Shown here piece after piece: positions 50,851 through 59,247 of a stretch of DNA of 64,000 nucleotides. The position numbers and the translations under genes were made by a program. The stretch's first letter is position 1; every line of letters starts with the position of its first letter. Location of the stretch: NCBI RefSeq assembly GCF_000010805.1, contig NC_012521.1, forward strand, positions 1 to 64,000. The letters are read 5' to 3'. The notes under the pieces were generated by a model. That model searched no databases, was not told where the DNA came from, and saw only the letters and a program-made list of their open reading frames with translations. Source of the DNA: Rhodococcus opacus B4 (GTDB taxonomy: Bacteria > Actinomycetota > Actinomycetes > Mycobacteriales > Mycobacteriaceae).

Positions 50851-52017
50851 GTGCTCGATCCGTTTGCGCCTGGCTTGAGTGTCGCGGAGGCCGATCGCTT
50901 GCATGCGCACCTTCGCGCTGCCGGCCCAGTTGTCGAGGCCACCGACGCCGACGGACTGCGCGTCTGGATCATCACCCGGTACGACGACGTCTCTCGACTG
51001 CTCGCTGACCCCGGAATCGTCAATGTCCGGCCCGGCGGCCCGTCAGGCAGCCCGGGTCTTCCCCTACCACCGGCACTTGCCCGCAACCTGCTCAATATGG
51101 TCCCCGATGATCACCGGCGCGTCCGCGCTTTGGCAGCGCCCGCGTTCTCACGGCGACGAATCGGAGCGGTGAGGCAGATGGTGACCGCCCGTGCCGACGG
51201 ACTCCTGAACGAGCTCGACCCGAACGAAACCGGTGTTGTCGACCTCTTTCCCGCCTACGCCTCTCCCCTGCCTGCTGACATCATCGCCGAGATCCTCGGC
51301 GTGACCGATACGGACGCCGACGAGTTCCGTACCGCCGCGGCGACCGTGATGGCAATGAATCCTGGCGAACCCACCGCGGACGACCCTCGCATCCCGGCCA
51401 TGACCACGATCGTTCTCGTACTCATGCGTGTGATCGCGGCCAAACGGAAATCACCCGGTGACGACGTCATCACCGATTGGATCACCGCCCGCGACGCCGA
51501 AGACCGGCTGACCGAAGAGGAACTCATCTCCCTGGCATTCCTGACGTTTCTCGCCGGATTCGAGAACTCCGTCTACCAAATCGCCAACGCCATCGGCATT
51601 CTCGCCGGACTCGATCGAGACCAACTACTCGTCGAAATCGCCGACGACCAGCTCTGGCGCGCCCGGGTGACGCATCTTGTCCTCGACGCCGCGCCCGGGT
51701 CCTACGCGATACGGCGATTCCCGGTTGAGAACATCACCGTCGGCGGCATTCGCATCCCCGCCGGCAGTCCTCTGTATCTCTCCCTGCGCGCGGCGACCAA
51801 CGACCCCGCCCGCGGCGAGCGCCCGGACCTGGCCTTCGGCCGCGGACCTCATTACTGTCTCGGCGCCGATCTCGCCGTGATGCAGCTCGACATCGCTACT
51901 CGCCGCCTGTTCCAACGCCACCCGGGCCTGTCCCTGGTGAAGCCATGGGAAACACTCGACCGGCGACATACCTGGCGCACTCACGGACCCACTGAGATGC
52001 CAGTAAACCTGATCTGA
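50851..52017 (+). CDS. Atypical cytochrome P450 lacking the ExxR motif
   Basis: A 388-residue class I type P450. The haem loop is normal, FGRGPHYCLGADLA, with Cys336 as haem ligand. The oxygen-activation helix reads TFLAGFENSVYQ, with Asn-Ser where most have Thr. In the K helix the invariant ExxR is absent: the aligned segment is RVTHLVLDAAPGSYAIRRF, with His275 and Leu278 in the Glu and Arg positions. The meander before the haem loop is also short, NDPARGERPDLAFG. Other catalytic regions look well conserved and the frame is open, so this is an intact but unusual enzyme. GTG 50851 has AAGGGAACC before it. It leads a three-gene rightward group. Confidence 0.87.
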   Translation: MLDPFAPGLSVAEADRLHAHLRAAGPVVEATDADGLRVWIITRYDDVSRLLADPGIVNVRPGGPSGSPGLPLPPALARNLLNMVPDDHRRVRALAAPAFSRRRIGAVRQMVTARADGLLNELDPNETGVVDLFPAYASPLPADIIAEILGVTDTDADEFRTAAATVMAMNPGEPTADDPRIPAMTTIVLVLMRVIAAKRKSPGDDVITDWITARDAEDRLTEEELISLAFLTFLAGFENSVYQIANAIGILAGLDRDQLLVEIADDQLWRARVTHLVLDAAPGSYAIRRFPVENITVGGIRIPAGSPLYLSLRAATNDPARGERPDLAFGRGPHYCLGADLAVMQLDIATRRLFQRHPGLSLVKPWETLDRRHTWRTHGPTEMPVNLI

Positions 52018-52051
52018 CCCGCAAGCCAGTACGGGAGAAACGGATAAACCG

Positions 52052-53137
52052 ATGACAGCTGATGCCCTCGAGCTCACACACGCCGAACCCACCCACCCGA
52101 TCCGCGAATGGACGACCGTCTTCGTCGGTACCGGCGACGAGCACCATGTCGTCGCCGAAGGCGCCAAGATCCGCGAATGGCGCAATATCAACAACGTCGT
52201 TCGCGGACCTGCCCGCACGGCTGTCCTGGGGTTGATCCGTCAGTGCATCGCCGATCGTGACCTCAGGATCGAGCCGTTCGATGGCAAGGTCGCCGACGCC
52301 CTGGGACCGGTCGGGGCAGCCCACCCCATCCTGACTCCCGACAAGAGCGTGGTCGTAGCAGTTCAGGTCTGGACCGGTGACCCGAAGAAGAACCCGCCGG
52401 ACCGCCCCAATGTCGGGGCATGGGAGTGGGTTCTGAGCTCGGAGGACAACCCGCCCCCACCGCAGTTGCAGTTGGACCCCGGAGCTATCGAGCTCATCGG
52501 GATGTCCGCCCGGCATCAGGATCGATCGGTTTTCGGTCCTGCGGATCTCTACACCCGTTCGGCCCGCCTGTCCGACACGTTGCGGCATGTGCGCCAAATC
52601 CGAGACTGCCAGGTAAAGGACAGGTTCGACGGCACGTTCACCATCCGGGCTGAGACCGACGTCACCCGGGAGCTGCGCTACGCCGAGCGGTGTGTGGAGG
52701 GCCCGGCGGGTAGACGTGTGCGCGGGATCTGCTGGGACGCGGGCACCGACGAAGCCCGTGTCCACGAAGCGATGCTCGACGCATGGTTGTCGACAATGTT
52801 GGCATCGACCTCGGGGATGTACATCGCGGTTGGGGATCTGTCGTACCAGTACCCGTACTGGCTGAAGTGGGTGACCGAGCACGTTCCCGGCCTCGGACAC
52901 GGCGTGAGCACCGGACAGACCTTCGCGCTCCATGAGGAAGACTGGCCGAAGATCATCGAGTGGGTTCAGCAGGTGCGTAAGGGGCCGGTCTCCGGCACGG
53001 TGCGGGCACGACGGGGCGGTGGCGGCTGGCTGAAGGCCGAATTTCGGGGCTTCCTTCTCGATCCCCTCGTCAGCGACTCGATCGGTGTCGCGGTGATCTC
53101 CCCCGAGATCGAAACCATCCCTGACGAAACCTCCTGA
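52052..53137 (+). CDS. GAF/DUF5593-like sensory protein
   Basis: A 361-residue soluble protein. Residues 20-150 look like a PAS/GAF-type sensor fold (AEGAKIREWRNINNVVRGPA, then DKSVVVAVQVWTGDPKKNPP, then VGAWEWVLSSED). A second domain has RELRYAERCVEGPAGRRVRG and later HVPGLGHGVSTGQTFALHEE. The layout recalls the mycobacterial DUF5593/DUF5628 GAF proteins. It begins 34 bp after the P450 stop and 29 bp before the next gene, so it is probably co-transcribed. Redox or ligand sensing is a guess. Confidence 0.6.
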   Translation: MTADALELTHAEPTHPIREWTTVFVGTGDEHHVVAEGAKIREWRNINNVVRGPARTAVLGLIRQCIADRDLRIEPFDGKVADALGPVGAAHPILTPDKSVVVAVQVWTGDPKKNPPDRPNVGAWEWVLSSEDNPPPPQLQLDPGAIELIGMSARHQDRSVFGPADLYTRSARLSDTLRHVRQIRDCQVKDRFDGTFTIRAETDVTRELRYAERCVEGPAGRRVRGICWDAGTDEARVHEAMLDAWLSTMLASTSGMYIAVGDLSYQYPYWLKWVTEHVPGLGHGVSTGQTFALHEEDWPKIIEWVQQVRKGPVSGTVRARRGGGGWLKAEFRGFLLDPLVSDSIGVAVISPEIETIPDETS

Positions 53138-53166
53138 CGGAGAAAATCTTTCGGAGGACAAAGCTC

Positions 53167-53730
53167 GTGTGGAGAGTGTTCTACAACGCCGCGTTAGTTG
53201 TTGCGTTCATGGCCACCTACAAGACCGCCGGAATCTTCGCGGCGACGGTCGTGGTCATGGCCGGCGTCGTCGGCGAGATCATCGTGACGGTGGCCCGACG
53301 CCAACGGGTCGACAAACTGCAGTGGATCGGTCTATGCCTTGTGCTCGTCCTCGGTGGTTCGACTCTGTTGTTCCACAACGAGACCTTCATCAAGTGGCGT
53401 CCCACAGGGGTGTACTGGCTAATTGCCGGCGCTTTCCTGACGTCGTTGGTGGTCGCGAAGCGTGACCCGGTGCGTCTGATCATCGGACGATGGGTGAGCG
53501 CACCGGACGCTGTCTGGCGCTTCCTCAGTTGGAGTTGGTTCATGGCACTGGTCGCGGTCGGCGCCGTCAATATCGTGGTCGCCTACACGATGTCCACGGA
53601 TACCTGGGTCAACTGGCGTGTCTTCGTCGCACCCGGAAGCCTCTTGGCTCTCGCTGTCGCCCAAGCCACCTGGCATCGCAACTACATCCTCACGGCATGG
53701 CGCGACCACCAATCCGAGGAAGCTATGTAA
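53167..53730 (+). CDS. YciB/IspZ-like inner-membrane protein
   Basis: A 187-residue protein from GTG 53167 (GGAGGAC upstream) with six hydrophobic helices. The pairing of KWRPTGVYWLIAGAF with MALVAVGAVNIVVAYTMSTD and TWVNWRVFV is the signature of the YciB/intracellular septation family. Members influence envelope stability and division. Its pairing with a P450 and a GAF protein is unexpected. Confidence 0.75.
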   Translation: MWRVFYNAALVVAFMATYKTAGIFAATVVVMAGVVGEIIVTVARRQRVDKLQWIGLCLVLVLGGSTLLFHNETFIKWRPTGVYWLIAGAFLTSLVVAKRDPVRLIIGRWVSAPDAVWRFLSWSWFMALVAVGAVNIVVAYTMSTDTWVNWRVFVAPGSLLALAVAQATWHRNYILTAWRDHQSEEAM

Positions 53731-53878
53731 TATCCCCTCCGACGTTGGTTCGACATAGAGTTCGCCGAGCGGACTGACTGCGCGATGCCCCCTCTGGCAC
53801 GTGCCCGGTCGGCCGACGTCAGCGCACCTCACCCGAGGTTGCGGCGCGACCTTTTCGCGTTGCCCGCGCAGCACGCAG

Positions 53879-53902
53879 AAAGCCCCTCCTCGAAGGGGCT
53901 TT
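53879..53902 (+). terminator. Rho-independent terminator
   Basis: AAAGCCCCT and AGGGGCTTT form a perfect 9-bp stem with a 6-nt loop, followed by TTTCG. It lies 149 bp after the YciB-like gene in the 292-bp gap before the HTH gene. Confidence 0.8.
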
Positions 53903-54022
53903 TCGTCATGCTCGCGAGAAGGTCGAATGATTACTCACATTGCTTACTGCACCACCACGGACGCCAACACCCACGTCCAGTGCGACTGGAACCGTTCACT
54001 TAGCATCCGCGGCGCCCGAGGG

Positions 54023-54508
54023 CTACGCGGGAGTGCCGGCGGGGCGGGTTCGTACCCGCTCGTAGCTCGCCCGCAGTTCGCTTTCAGGGATTTGAAGCGC
54101 TGCAGAGAGCTTCCTTGCCATGTTGTCAGACAGCGAAATCTCGCCTCGTTCGACACTTCCAACGATTTGGGTGGTGACGCCGGCAGCGGCGCCGAGCTGT
54201 GGCTGGGTAAGCCCTCGCAGAATCCGCCAATCGCCAGGGTAGCGGTCACCCTCCGGAACCTTGACGAGGTCGGAAATGGACACCCCAATCGCGGCGGTGA
54301 CACGGGCGAGCAAATCAACCTGCGGCGACGAGTCGCCAAGTTCCCATCGCCTAATCGTGTCGGCATTGAGTCGCGCCAGGCGCGCGAGTTCGCGCTGCGA
54401 TACACCAGCAGATCGGCGGGCTTTCTCCAGTTGATCAGGCTGGAATCCGCGCATAACTCGACGGCTCACAGACTGAGCCTTACCAGAAAAGTCGTCATCA
54501 CTAGACAC
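54023..54508 (-). CDS. Transcription regulator with two XRE helix-turn-helix domains
   Basis: A 161-residue protein from GTG 54508. The first HTH is LEKARRSAGVSQRELARLAR and LNADTIRRWELGDSSPQ at about 27-65. The second is LRGLTQPQLGAAAGVTTQIV and GSVERGEISLSDNMARKL at about 97-135. A double HTH in one chain could bind two half-sites. It is divergent from the WhiB-like gene, so it probably controls that plasmid gene set and itself. Confidence 0.88.
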   Translation of the reverse strand: MSSDDDFSGKAQSVSRRVMRGFQPDQLEKARRSAGVSQRELARLARLNADTIRRWELGDSSPQVDLLARVTAAIGVSISDLVKVPEGDRYPGDWRILRGLTQPQLGAAAGVTTQIVGSVERGEISLSDNMARKLSAALQIPESELRASYERVRTRPAGTPA

Positions 54509-54734
54509 TGTGCAATCCCCTCGTTACGATGCGCACATAACGGTACCTATAAATCAATAGGTATAGATTCGGAGAAGGAGCGATGGGAGTTCTCACCAAA
54601 CGTGAACGGTCCCCCGGCTGTTAGCGCAGCCAGGGGACCGTCAGAACAGCAAGTCGACTGTTAGCGCAGTCGGACAAGCCATGAGACCAGCGGGTTAGCG
54701 GCCCGCGGCCTCGAATGCAGATCGGAGCCTGCAA

Positions 54735-55523
54735 ATGAACACGTTAGATGGCGCTGGTGCTCTACGCCTAGCGGCTGCAAGTTCTCATGCTGGTCGGGAG
54801 AAGGTCGACGGGCACGATCGCGTGACCAACGGCCCTCTCCGCGAGATCCTGGCCAAGCATCGTTCAAACCATGACCACACGTCGTGCACGGCCTGCGGGT
54901 TCGTCTACACCCCCGATCTCCCGTTGTGCCCGCCCGTCGCTGGCGCTCTGCGCGAGCTGTCCACGGGCGCCGTCCGGCCCCAGGACCTGTCTCTGGGCCA
55001 CTACACGACCGGTCGACTTCGCGCGATGGCGCGCGAGCACACCGGCGAGGGCCGGTGCCGGCGGTGCGGGTTCGTTTACTCCGGGCAGGTGCGTCTATGC
55101 CCGACGTCGCGGCGGATCGCCGCCGAACTCGAGACCCGCGGCAAGGCGCCCGCGACCCAGCCCCGCACAGGTCAGGGGCTGTGCGCAGGTAAGGGCTCCG
55201 GTTGGACCGTTACCAGCACAAAGGCCGCGGCGTGGAAGCGTGCGATGGCGGCCTGCTCGGTGTGCCCGCTGCTCGCGCAGTGCGAGACGCAACTGGAGGA
55301 CAGGCTCGCTACCGGTGTGAAGGTCCGCGAGCAGATCATTGCCGGAAGGCTGTTCACCGTCACCGGCCGCGAGGTCGAAGCCGCTGGGGTCGATGCGTTC
55401 GCAGTTGCCCGGGGGCGGACGAAGAAGAAGCAGCAGCAGAAGCCCCGGGCCCCAATCCCGGCCCCTGCTGCTACTCCGGCTCCGGCGCGGCAGCTCGCGC
55501 TCTTCGAGGACGGGGTGGCATGA
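54735..55523 (+). CDS. WhiB-like Fe-S protein with two N-terminal zinc-ribbon repeats
   Basis: A 262-residue protein. Two similar Cys clusters come first: C51-x2-C54-x10-C65 (CTACGFVYTPDLPLCP) and C108-x2-C111-x10-C122 (CRRCGFVYSGQVRLCP). The WhiB core follows: C150, then C174-x2-C177-x5-C183 (ACSVCPLLAQCE), with VREQIIAGRLF replacing the usual GVWGG turn. The tail is basic (RGRTKKKQQQKPRAP) and may contact DNA. WhiB-like proteins are actinobacterial Fe-S transcription regulators and are often carried by plasmids. GGAG stands before the ATG. Its stop overlaps the next gene. Confidence 0.8.
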   Translation: MNTLDGAGALRLAAASSHAGREKVDGHDRVTNGPLREILAKHRSNHDHTSCTACGFVYTPDLPLCPPVAGALRELSTGAVRPQDLSLGHYTTGRLRAMAREHTGEGRCRRCGFVYSGQVRLCPTSRRIAAELETRGKAPATQPRTGQGLCAGKGSGWTVTSTKAAAWKRAMAACSVCPLLAQCETQLEDRLATGVKVREQIIAGRLFTVTGREVEAAGVDAFAVARGRTKKKQQQKPRAPIPAPAATPAPARQLALFEDGVA

Positions 55524-55858
55524 CGGTCCGCTCGGGTTTCGGCCTGAGTCGCAGCGTGACCACTGTCAGCGCTGTCGACTTTCACGGGCGCCAGTGGGAC
55601 CTCGTCCCGATTCAGGATGTCATCTGCGCCATGATCGTTGCGGACAGCGTGGCGATACCTACTGTGCTTTCCGAACAACTTCTCGCAGAATGTCCTCTGG
55701 TGATCTCGGCTGAGGCGCCGACCCTGAGTGTGGGCGCCCGAGAGAAGCTCACCGATGTCATCGACTTGGTCGTGACGAACCCTGAGACGGCTTCCGTTGA
55801 ACAGATCCGTGAGGTCGCTTCGCTCGCCCGTCTACTTCTCCGCCGACATCCCGCGTAG
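55520..55858 (+). CDS. Hypothetical plasmid protein coupled to the WhiB-like gene
   Basis: A 112-residue protein whose ATG overlaps the previous stop (ATGA). It has SAVDFHGRQWDLVPIQDVIC and a C-terminal helical part TDVIDLVVTNPETASVEQIR. No family recognised. Probably a partner or adaptor of the WhiB-like protein. Confidence 0.65.
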   Translation: MTVRSGFGLSRSVTTVSAVDFHGRQWDLVPIQDVICAMIVADSVAIPTVLSEQLLAECPLVISAEAPTLSVGAREKLTDVIDLVVTNPETASVEQIREVASLARLLLRRHPA

Positions 55859-56086
55859 CAGTACAGATTCAGCGCGCTTCAGAGCAGGGCGGATCGGTCC
55901 CGATCACCCAATCTTGTCGCGCCTCACTGGAAGCGGGGTCGCTGAAACCCGCGGCTAAGTCCGTTCAGTCCTGATACGCCGAATCGACGAAAGGCAGTCA
56001 CCTTCGATGACCACTTCAGTCACATGCGACACACCGAAGAGCGCCGGTTACCCGTATCGGTTACAGGTTCGATCTAGGGTTTCCTC

Positions 56087-56344
56087 ATGGCACAGCACAA
56101 CAAGGGGCCCCGCGGTCAGATCGCTACTCGCGCACCCCTCAGACACCACAAGGTTTACGAGAGTCGGGCAGCCGAACTCGGCATCCCTGCTGGCGACTAC
56201 TCCGTGCTTATCCTCGCCATCACGCACGGACTGGACATCCCGGATTACATCAGCGAGAAACTTCGACCGGAACAGCTCCGGCTACTCGAAGTCGAGGCTT
56301 CAGGGTCGTTGCACCAGATCGAGCAGTTGGCGATGGGCGCATGA
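56087..56344 (+). CDS. Small plasmid protein, possibly ribbon-helix-helix
   Basis: An 85-residue protein. The segment LRHHKVYESRAAELGIPAGD, then YSVLILAITHGLDIPDYI reads like a strand-helix-helix DNA-binding unit of the CopG type seen in rhodococcal plasmid replication regions. It lies 600 bp before the rep-like gene and is followed by a hairpin terminator at 56363-56396, so it is monocistronic. A copy-control role is plausible. Confidence 0.6.
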   Translation: MAQHNKGPRGQIATRAPLRHHKVYESRAAELGIPAGDYSVLILAITHGLDIPDYISEKLRPEQLRLLEVEASGSLHQIEQLAMGA

Positions 56345-56938
56345 ACGACACCTAAACACGAAACAACCCCCAGGGCTTGGCGGCATCGGGGGTTGTCCGT
56401 TTATGAAATTTCGGGACCTTGCCAGCTCCCTGACCACCACTACCTCGAAAGGAAGAGGCGGTGCTTTCTCAATGATAACGCACGTCCGCAAGTCTGCTTT
56501 GTCTGCGAACTTCTATTCGGTCACATGTCTGTCTCAGCAAGACCACACACTGACTGCTGCACTCCCGCACAATCGAGACCCTTTCGACGGCGCTACCTCT
56601 GTGTTGGCTTACCAGGGCGCCCATTACGCGACGGAATCTGCGGATTCTGATCTGCGACTTCCGGTGCTGCTTGGGAGCGCACCGGCCCTTCCAACTGAGG
56701 AAGGCGGTGGTCCTGGCGAATAGCGGATCGGAACTTCCTCGATAGCTAATTCAAGAGCGGCGGTACAAGCCAAAGGGACCCCCGGCGGGGGTGGGTTTAT
56801 CCAATGAATCCCGATGGGAGGACTGGCAGGTCCTCCCCGTCTAGGGCGATCGTCTGGCAGGACGGTCATTCCCTGAGGTGAGTAGAAGAAGTTAGCAGCC
56901 TCTTCAACTCGGTACTGCATTCCCCGAAGGGACTACCT
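56345..56938. other. Gene-free region before the replication-type gene; candidate origin
   Basis: No supported gene; two open frames on the plus strand lack a start site and have mixed composition. It begins with a terminator hairpin and contains the GC-rich inverted repeat ACCCCC/GGGGGT near 56780-56795. Its position directly upstream of the probable replication initiator makes it a candidate origin, but no clear iterons were seen. Confidence 0.35.
56363..56396 (+). terminator. Hairpin after the small plasmid protein gene
   Basis: ACAACCCCC and GGGGGTTGT form a perfect 9-bp stem around a 16-nt loop, 18 bp after the stop. Confidence 0.65.
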
Positions 56939-58291
56939 GTGCTAGGTACGTCTGAGGATAAACCATGCCTTGACGCCTTTTCCACGGTTCAACACTCCGA
57001 TCTCGGCGTGTCGTGGGATAAATCACACAACTCGCCGATTTCCCAAACCACGCAACCGGACACGCATCCACTTCAGACCCCGTGGATTGACGAGCTGCGA
57101 CGACTCAACACGGACACCGATCAGCGCGGAAAATCCTGGACGCTGCCCGTCAAGCCCGGCCAAGAAGCAAGCATCCCGATCTGGACAAGCCGCGACGGAT
57201 GGATGCGACAGGTCCGGTACGCAATCACCAAGACCGCCGACGGCCGCGCCGCAGCCGCCCGACACAGGATCGGCGTCGAAAGTATGGTCGCCGTCGCTGG
57301 CGCGCACGCGTCGTCAGCCGACTCGAAAACTGGGCGCCGCGTTACTGCCACAGTCCAGAACCTCGCCGCCCGAGCAGGTGTGTCCGAGGCGGTGGTCAAA
57401 CGAGGTCGCCGCGTGCTGAAAGCACTACACCTGGGCTTCGAGCTGGTACGGGGCCGCACCCTGACTACGCGGGAATTCCAAGCCGCAGAAGTCCACCATG
57501 GTGGGCGTCAGCACCGCGCTGCCAGCGTATGGGCTCTGTCCTCCCCACCTGACCTCGTCGCAGCCACCCCCGCTCCCCCACAACCAAAGAAGCGCGGACG
57601 CTCCCACGGCAGGACATACCGCCCGGTGGAGCACGCTCGCCACACCGCCACAAGGGGTTCGAATCCCAATCCCCAAGCCCGCGACCGTGACCCCCTATCT
57701 TTGAGTGGTCTTTCCCCGAAGGGGATCTCTTGTAGAGAAGTAATCACCAAACGCGCGTGCGCGCGCGAGAACCAAACCTCATCCTCAAATCAGACAGACC
57801 CGCGCCCGATGAATCTCCAACGAGCCGCCTCCGCGCTGGTCGCTGCAGCTCCAGCCATCGCCCCCAGCGGCCACATCGGAGCCGTGTGCGACGTCATCGA
57901 GCGTTCAGGAATCGACACCACCCGCTGGACAGGACGGGATATCGCCCAAGCTTTGACCGCTGACACAGTGTCGCGAGGTGAGCTCTGGCCAAACGCGGTG
58001 CGCTCGCCAATCGGATATCTGACCTGGCGTTTGTCCAGAATCGACTGGTCAGGCCCCTCCCCCAGTGAGCAACGCGCCACAGAGGCCGCGCGCAGCGCAC
58101 AGCTGCGGGCTGCACGTGACGCCGAACGCGAGCGAGCTCGTCGCGCAACGGCCTCGCCTGAGCGCCAAAAGGCATTTATGGAACAGATCCGTGCCACCCT
58201 GGCGCCCAAAAGCGGGCAGCCTAACGATGCTCATCCAACCTCGGCGCACCATCCACACGGGAACGCTGGTCGGACCGACCGCGGACAATGA
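56939..58291 (+). CDS. Probable plasmid replication initiator (helix-turn-helix Rep)
   Basis: A 450-residue protein from GTG 56939. Residues 100-190 contain a winged-helix domain: IPIWTSRDGWMRQVRYAITK, then TATVQNLAARAGVSEAVVKR and GRRVLKALHLGFELVRGRTL. A disordered linker rich in Pro, Asn and Arg follows. The C-terminal half has NLQRAASALVAAAPAIAPSG, DVIERSGIDTTRWTGRDIAQ and RSPIGYLTWRLSRID, a pattern of Rep proteins from actinobacterial theta plasmids. With the WhiB-like protein upstream and parA downstream it fits a plasmid core. A transcription-regulator role is the alternative. Confidence 0.65.
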   Translation: MLGTSEDKPCLDAFSTVQHSDLGVSWDKSHNSPISQTTQPDTHPLQTPWIDELRRLNTDTDQRGKSWTLPVKPGQEASIPIWTSRDGWMRQVRYAITKTADGRAAAARHRIGVESMVAVAGAHASSADSKTGRRVTATVQNLAARAGVSEAVVKRGRRVLKALHLGFELVRGRTLTTREFQAAEVHHGGRQHRAASVWALSSPPDLVAATPAPPQPKKRGRSHGRTYRPVEHARHTATRGSNPNPQARDRDPLSLSGLSPKGISCREVITKRACARENQTSSSNQTDPRPMNLQRAASALVAAAPAIAPSGHIGAVCDVIERSGIDTTRWTGRDIAQALTADTVSRGELWPNAVRSPIGYLTWRLSRIDWSGPSPSEQRATEAARSAQLRAARDAERERARRATASPERQKAFMEQIRATLAPKSGQPNDAHPTSAHHPHGNAGRTDRGQ

Positions 58292-58383
58292 CACCGCGCC
58301 GAGCGACATCCCACTCGCTACCGTGTATGGGCCATATCCTGCGAGAATCACCGTGGCCGACTTGCACAGAACGGAGTGCGCTC

Positions 58384-58965
58384 GTGGGTAAGAACACCGT
58401 GTCCCGATCGACCCGACGCCACCCGCGGGTCGATGTCAGTCGAGTCCAGGCGCATCCCCGCATCAGCCGCAACGCAGACTCGATCCGCGAGCGTCTCCGC
58501 AACGGCGCCCGCACAGTCGTGGTTGACACTGCAGGTCAGCTAATCGAACTCGACAACCACACCTTCGCGACGGCCGGCGACGAGTGGACCTTGCGTTTTA
58601 CCGCTGGATCACAAGCACGGATTCATCTCGACTCACCACTACCCGCGACCGCGCACATCGTCGCCACTGACGCAGCGACCGTGGAAGTCACAGGGCACGT
58701 TCATCTTTGGGCCTATACCCACGCAACGGTTACTGCCTTCGATCAGTGCCGGGTCGTAGCTCACAATCACGCATTCATCAGAGCATGCGACCGCTCCTCT
58801 GTGTGGGCCGACGACAATGTCGTTGTCCACGCCTACGACGAGGCCACGGTCCAAGCTAAAGATCACGCGATTCTCGCCCTTTCCGATGAGGCACACGCAG
58901 TCGTGGAAACCGCAGTCGTGGTTCGCGGTCCAGCTCGCAAGAACGTCACCATGAGGGACACATGA
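58384..58965 (+). CDS. Octapeptide-repeat beta-solenoid protein
   Basis: A 193-residue protein from GTG 58384 (GGAG upstream). After a basic N-terminus and a beta domain, residues 98-169 consist of nine tandem 8-residue units: ATVEVTGH, VHLWAYTH, ATVTAFDQ, CRVVAHNH, AFIRACDR, SSVWADDN, VVVHAYDE, ATVQAKDH, AILALSDE. Hydrophobic residues alternate with polar ones and each unit ends in a polar or charged pair, as expected for a small beta-helix with many exposed His and Asp. Function unknown. Encoded 92 bp after the replication-type gene. Confidence 0.65.
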   Translation: MGKNTVSRSTRRHPRVDVSRVQAHPRISRNADSIRERLRNGARTVVVDTAGQLIELDNHTFATAGDEWTLRFTAGSQARIHLDSPLPATAHIVATDAATVEVTGHVHLWAYTHATVTAFDQCRVVAHNHAFIRACDRSSVWADDNVVVHAYDEATVQAKDHAILALSDEAHAVVETAVVVRGPARKNVTMRDT

Positions 58966-59183
58966 TGCCTGAGCATGGGCAGACGCAGCTCTCACACCGC
59001 ACCACCTGCCCACCAGCAGTTCCGAGATGGCCTCGTATGCCTGACCATCGAAGTCGACCCTCTCGCACAGCCGTCGGTCCACCCCGTCTTCCTTGGTGAA
59101 GACTTTTCAACGGCGCACAACCCCAGCGGTCGCCCTCACCGGGCACAGCGTCCTTCTAAGCTGTTCGGCAGCCAACCAACCTG

Positions 59184-59222
59184 ACCTGGCTCTGCTAGCA
59201 ATGCGAGCTAGCAGAGCCAGGT
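59184..59222. terminator. Perfect 16-bp hairpin at the edge of the IS110 element
   Basis: ACCTGGCTCTGCTAGC and its exact complement enclose a 7-nt loop. A second, imperfect hairpin CTAGCTATT/AATAGTTAG lies at 59227-59247. The first contains GCTAGC in both arms, the element that fills 62.2-63.3 kb. The rest of the 303-bp gap 58966-59268 holds nothing else recognised. Confidence 0.7.
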
Positions 59223-59247
59223 AACTCTAGCTATTGCGAATAGTTAG

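Noticed and set aside
56007-56723. 238-codon frame over the small plasmid protein and the region before rep
   Set aside because: It overlaps the better-supported 56087-56344 gene in another frame and crosses a terminator hairpin.
57700-57780. Hairpin TCCCCGAAGGGGA and alternating CG run inside the replication-type gene
   Set aside because: The reading frame continues through both and homology-like sequence resumes after them, so I do not treat them as a terminator or gene end.
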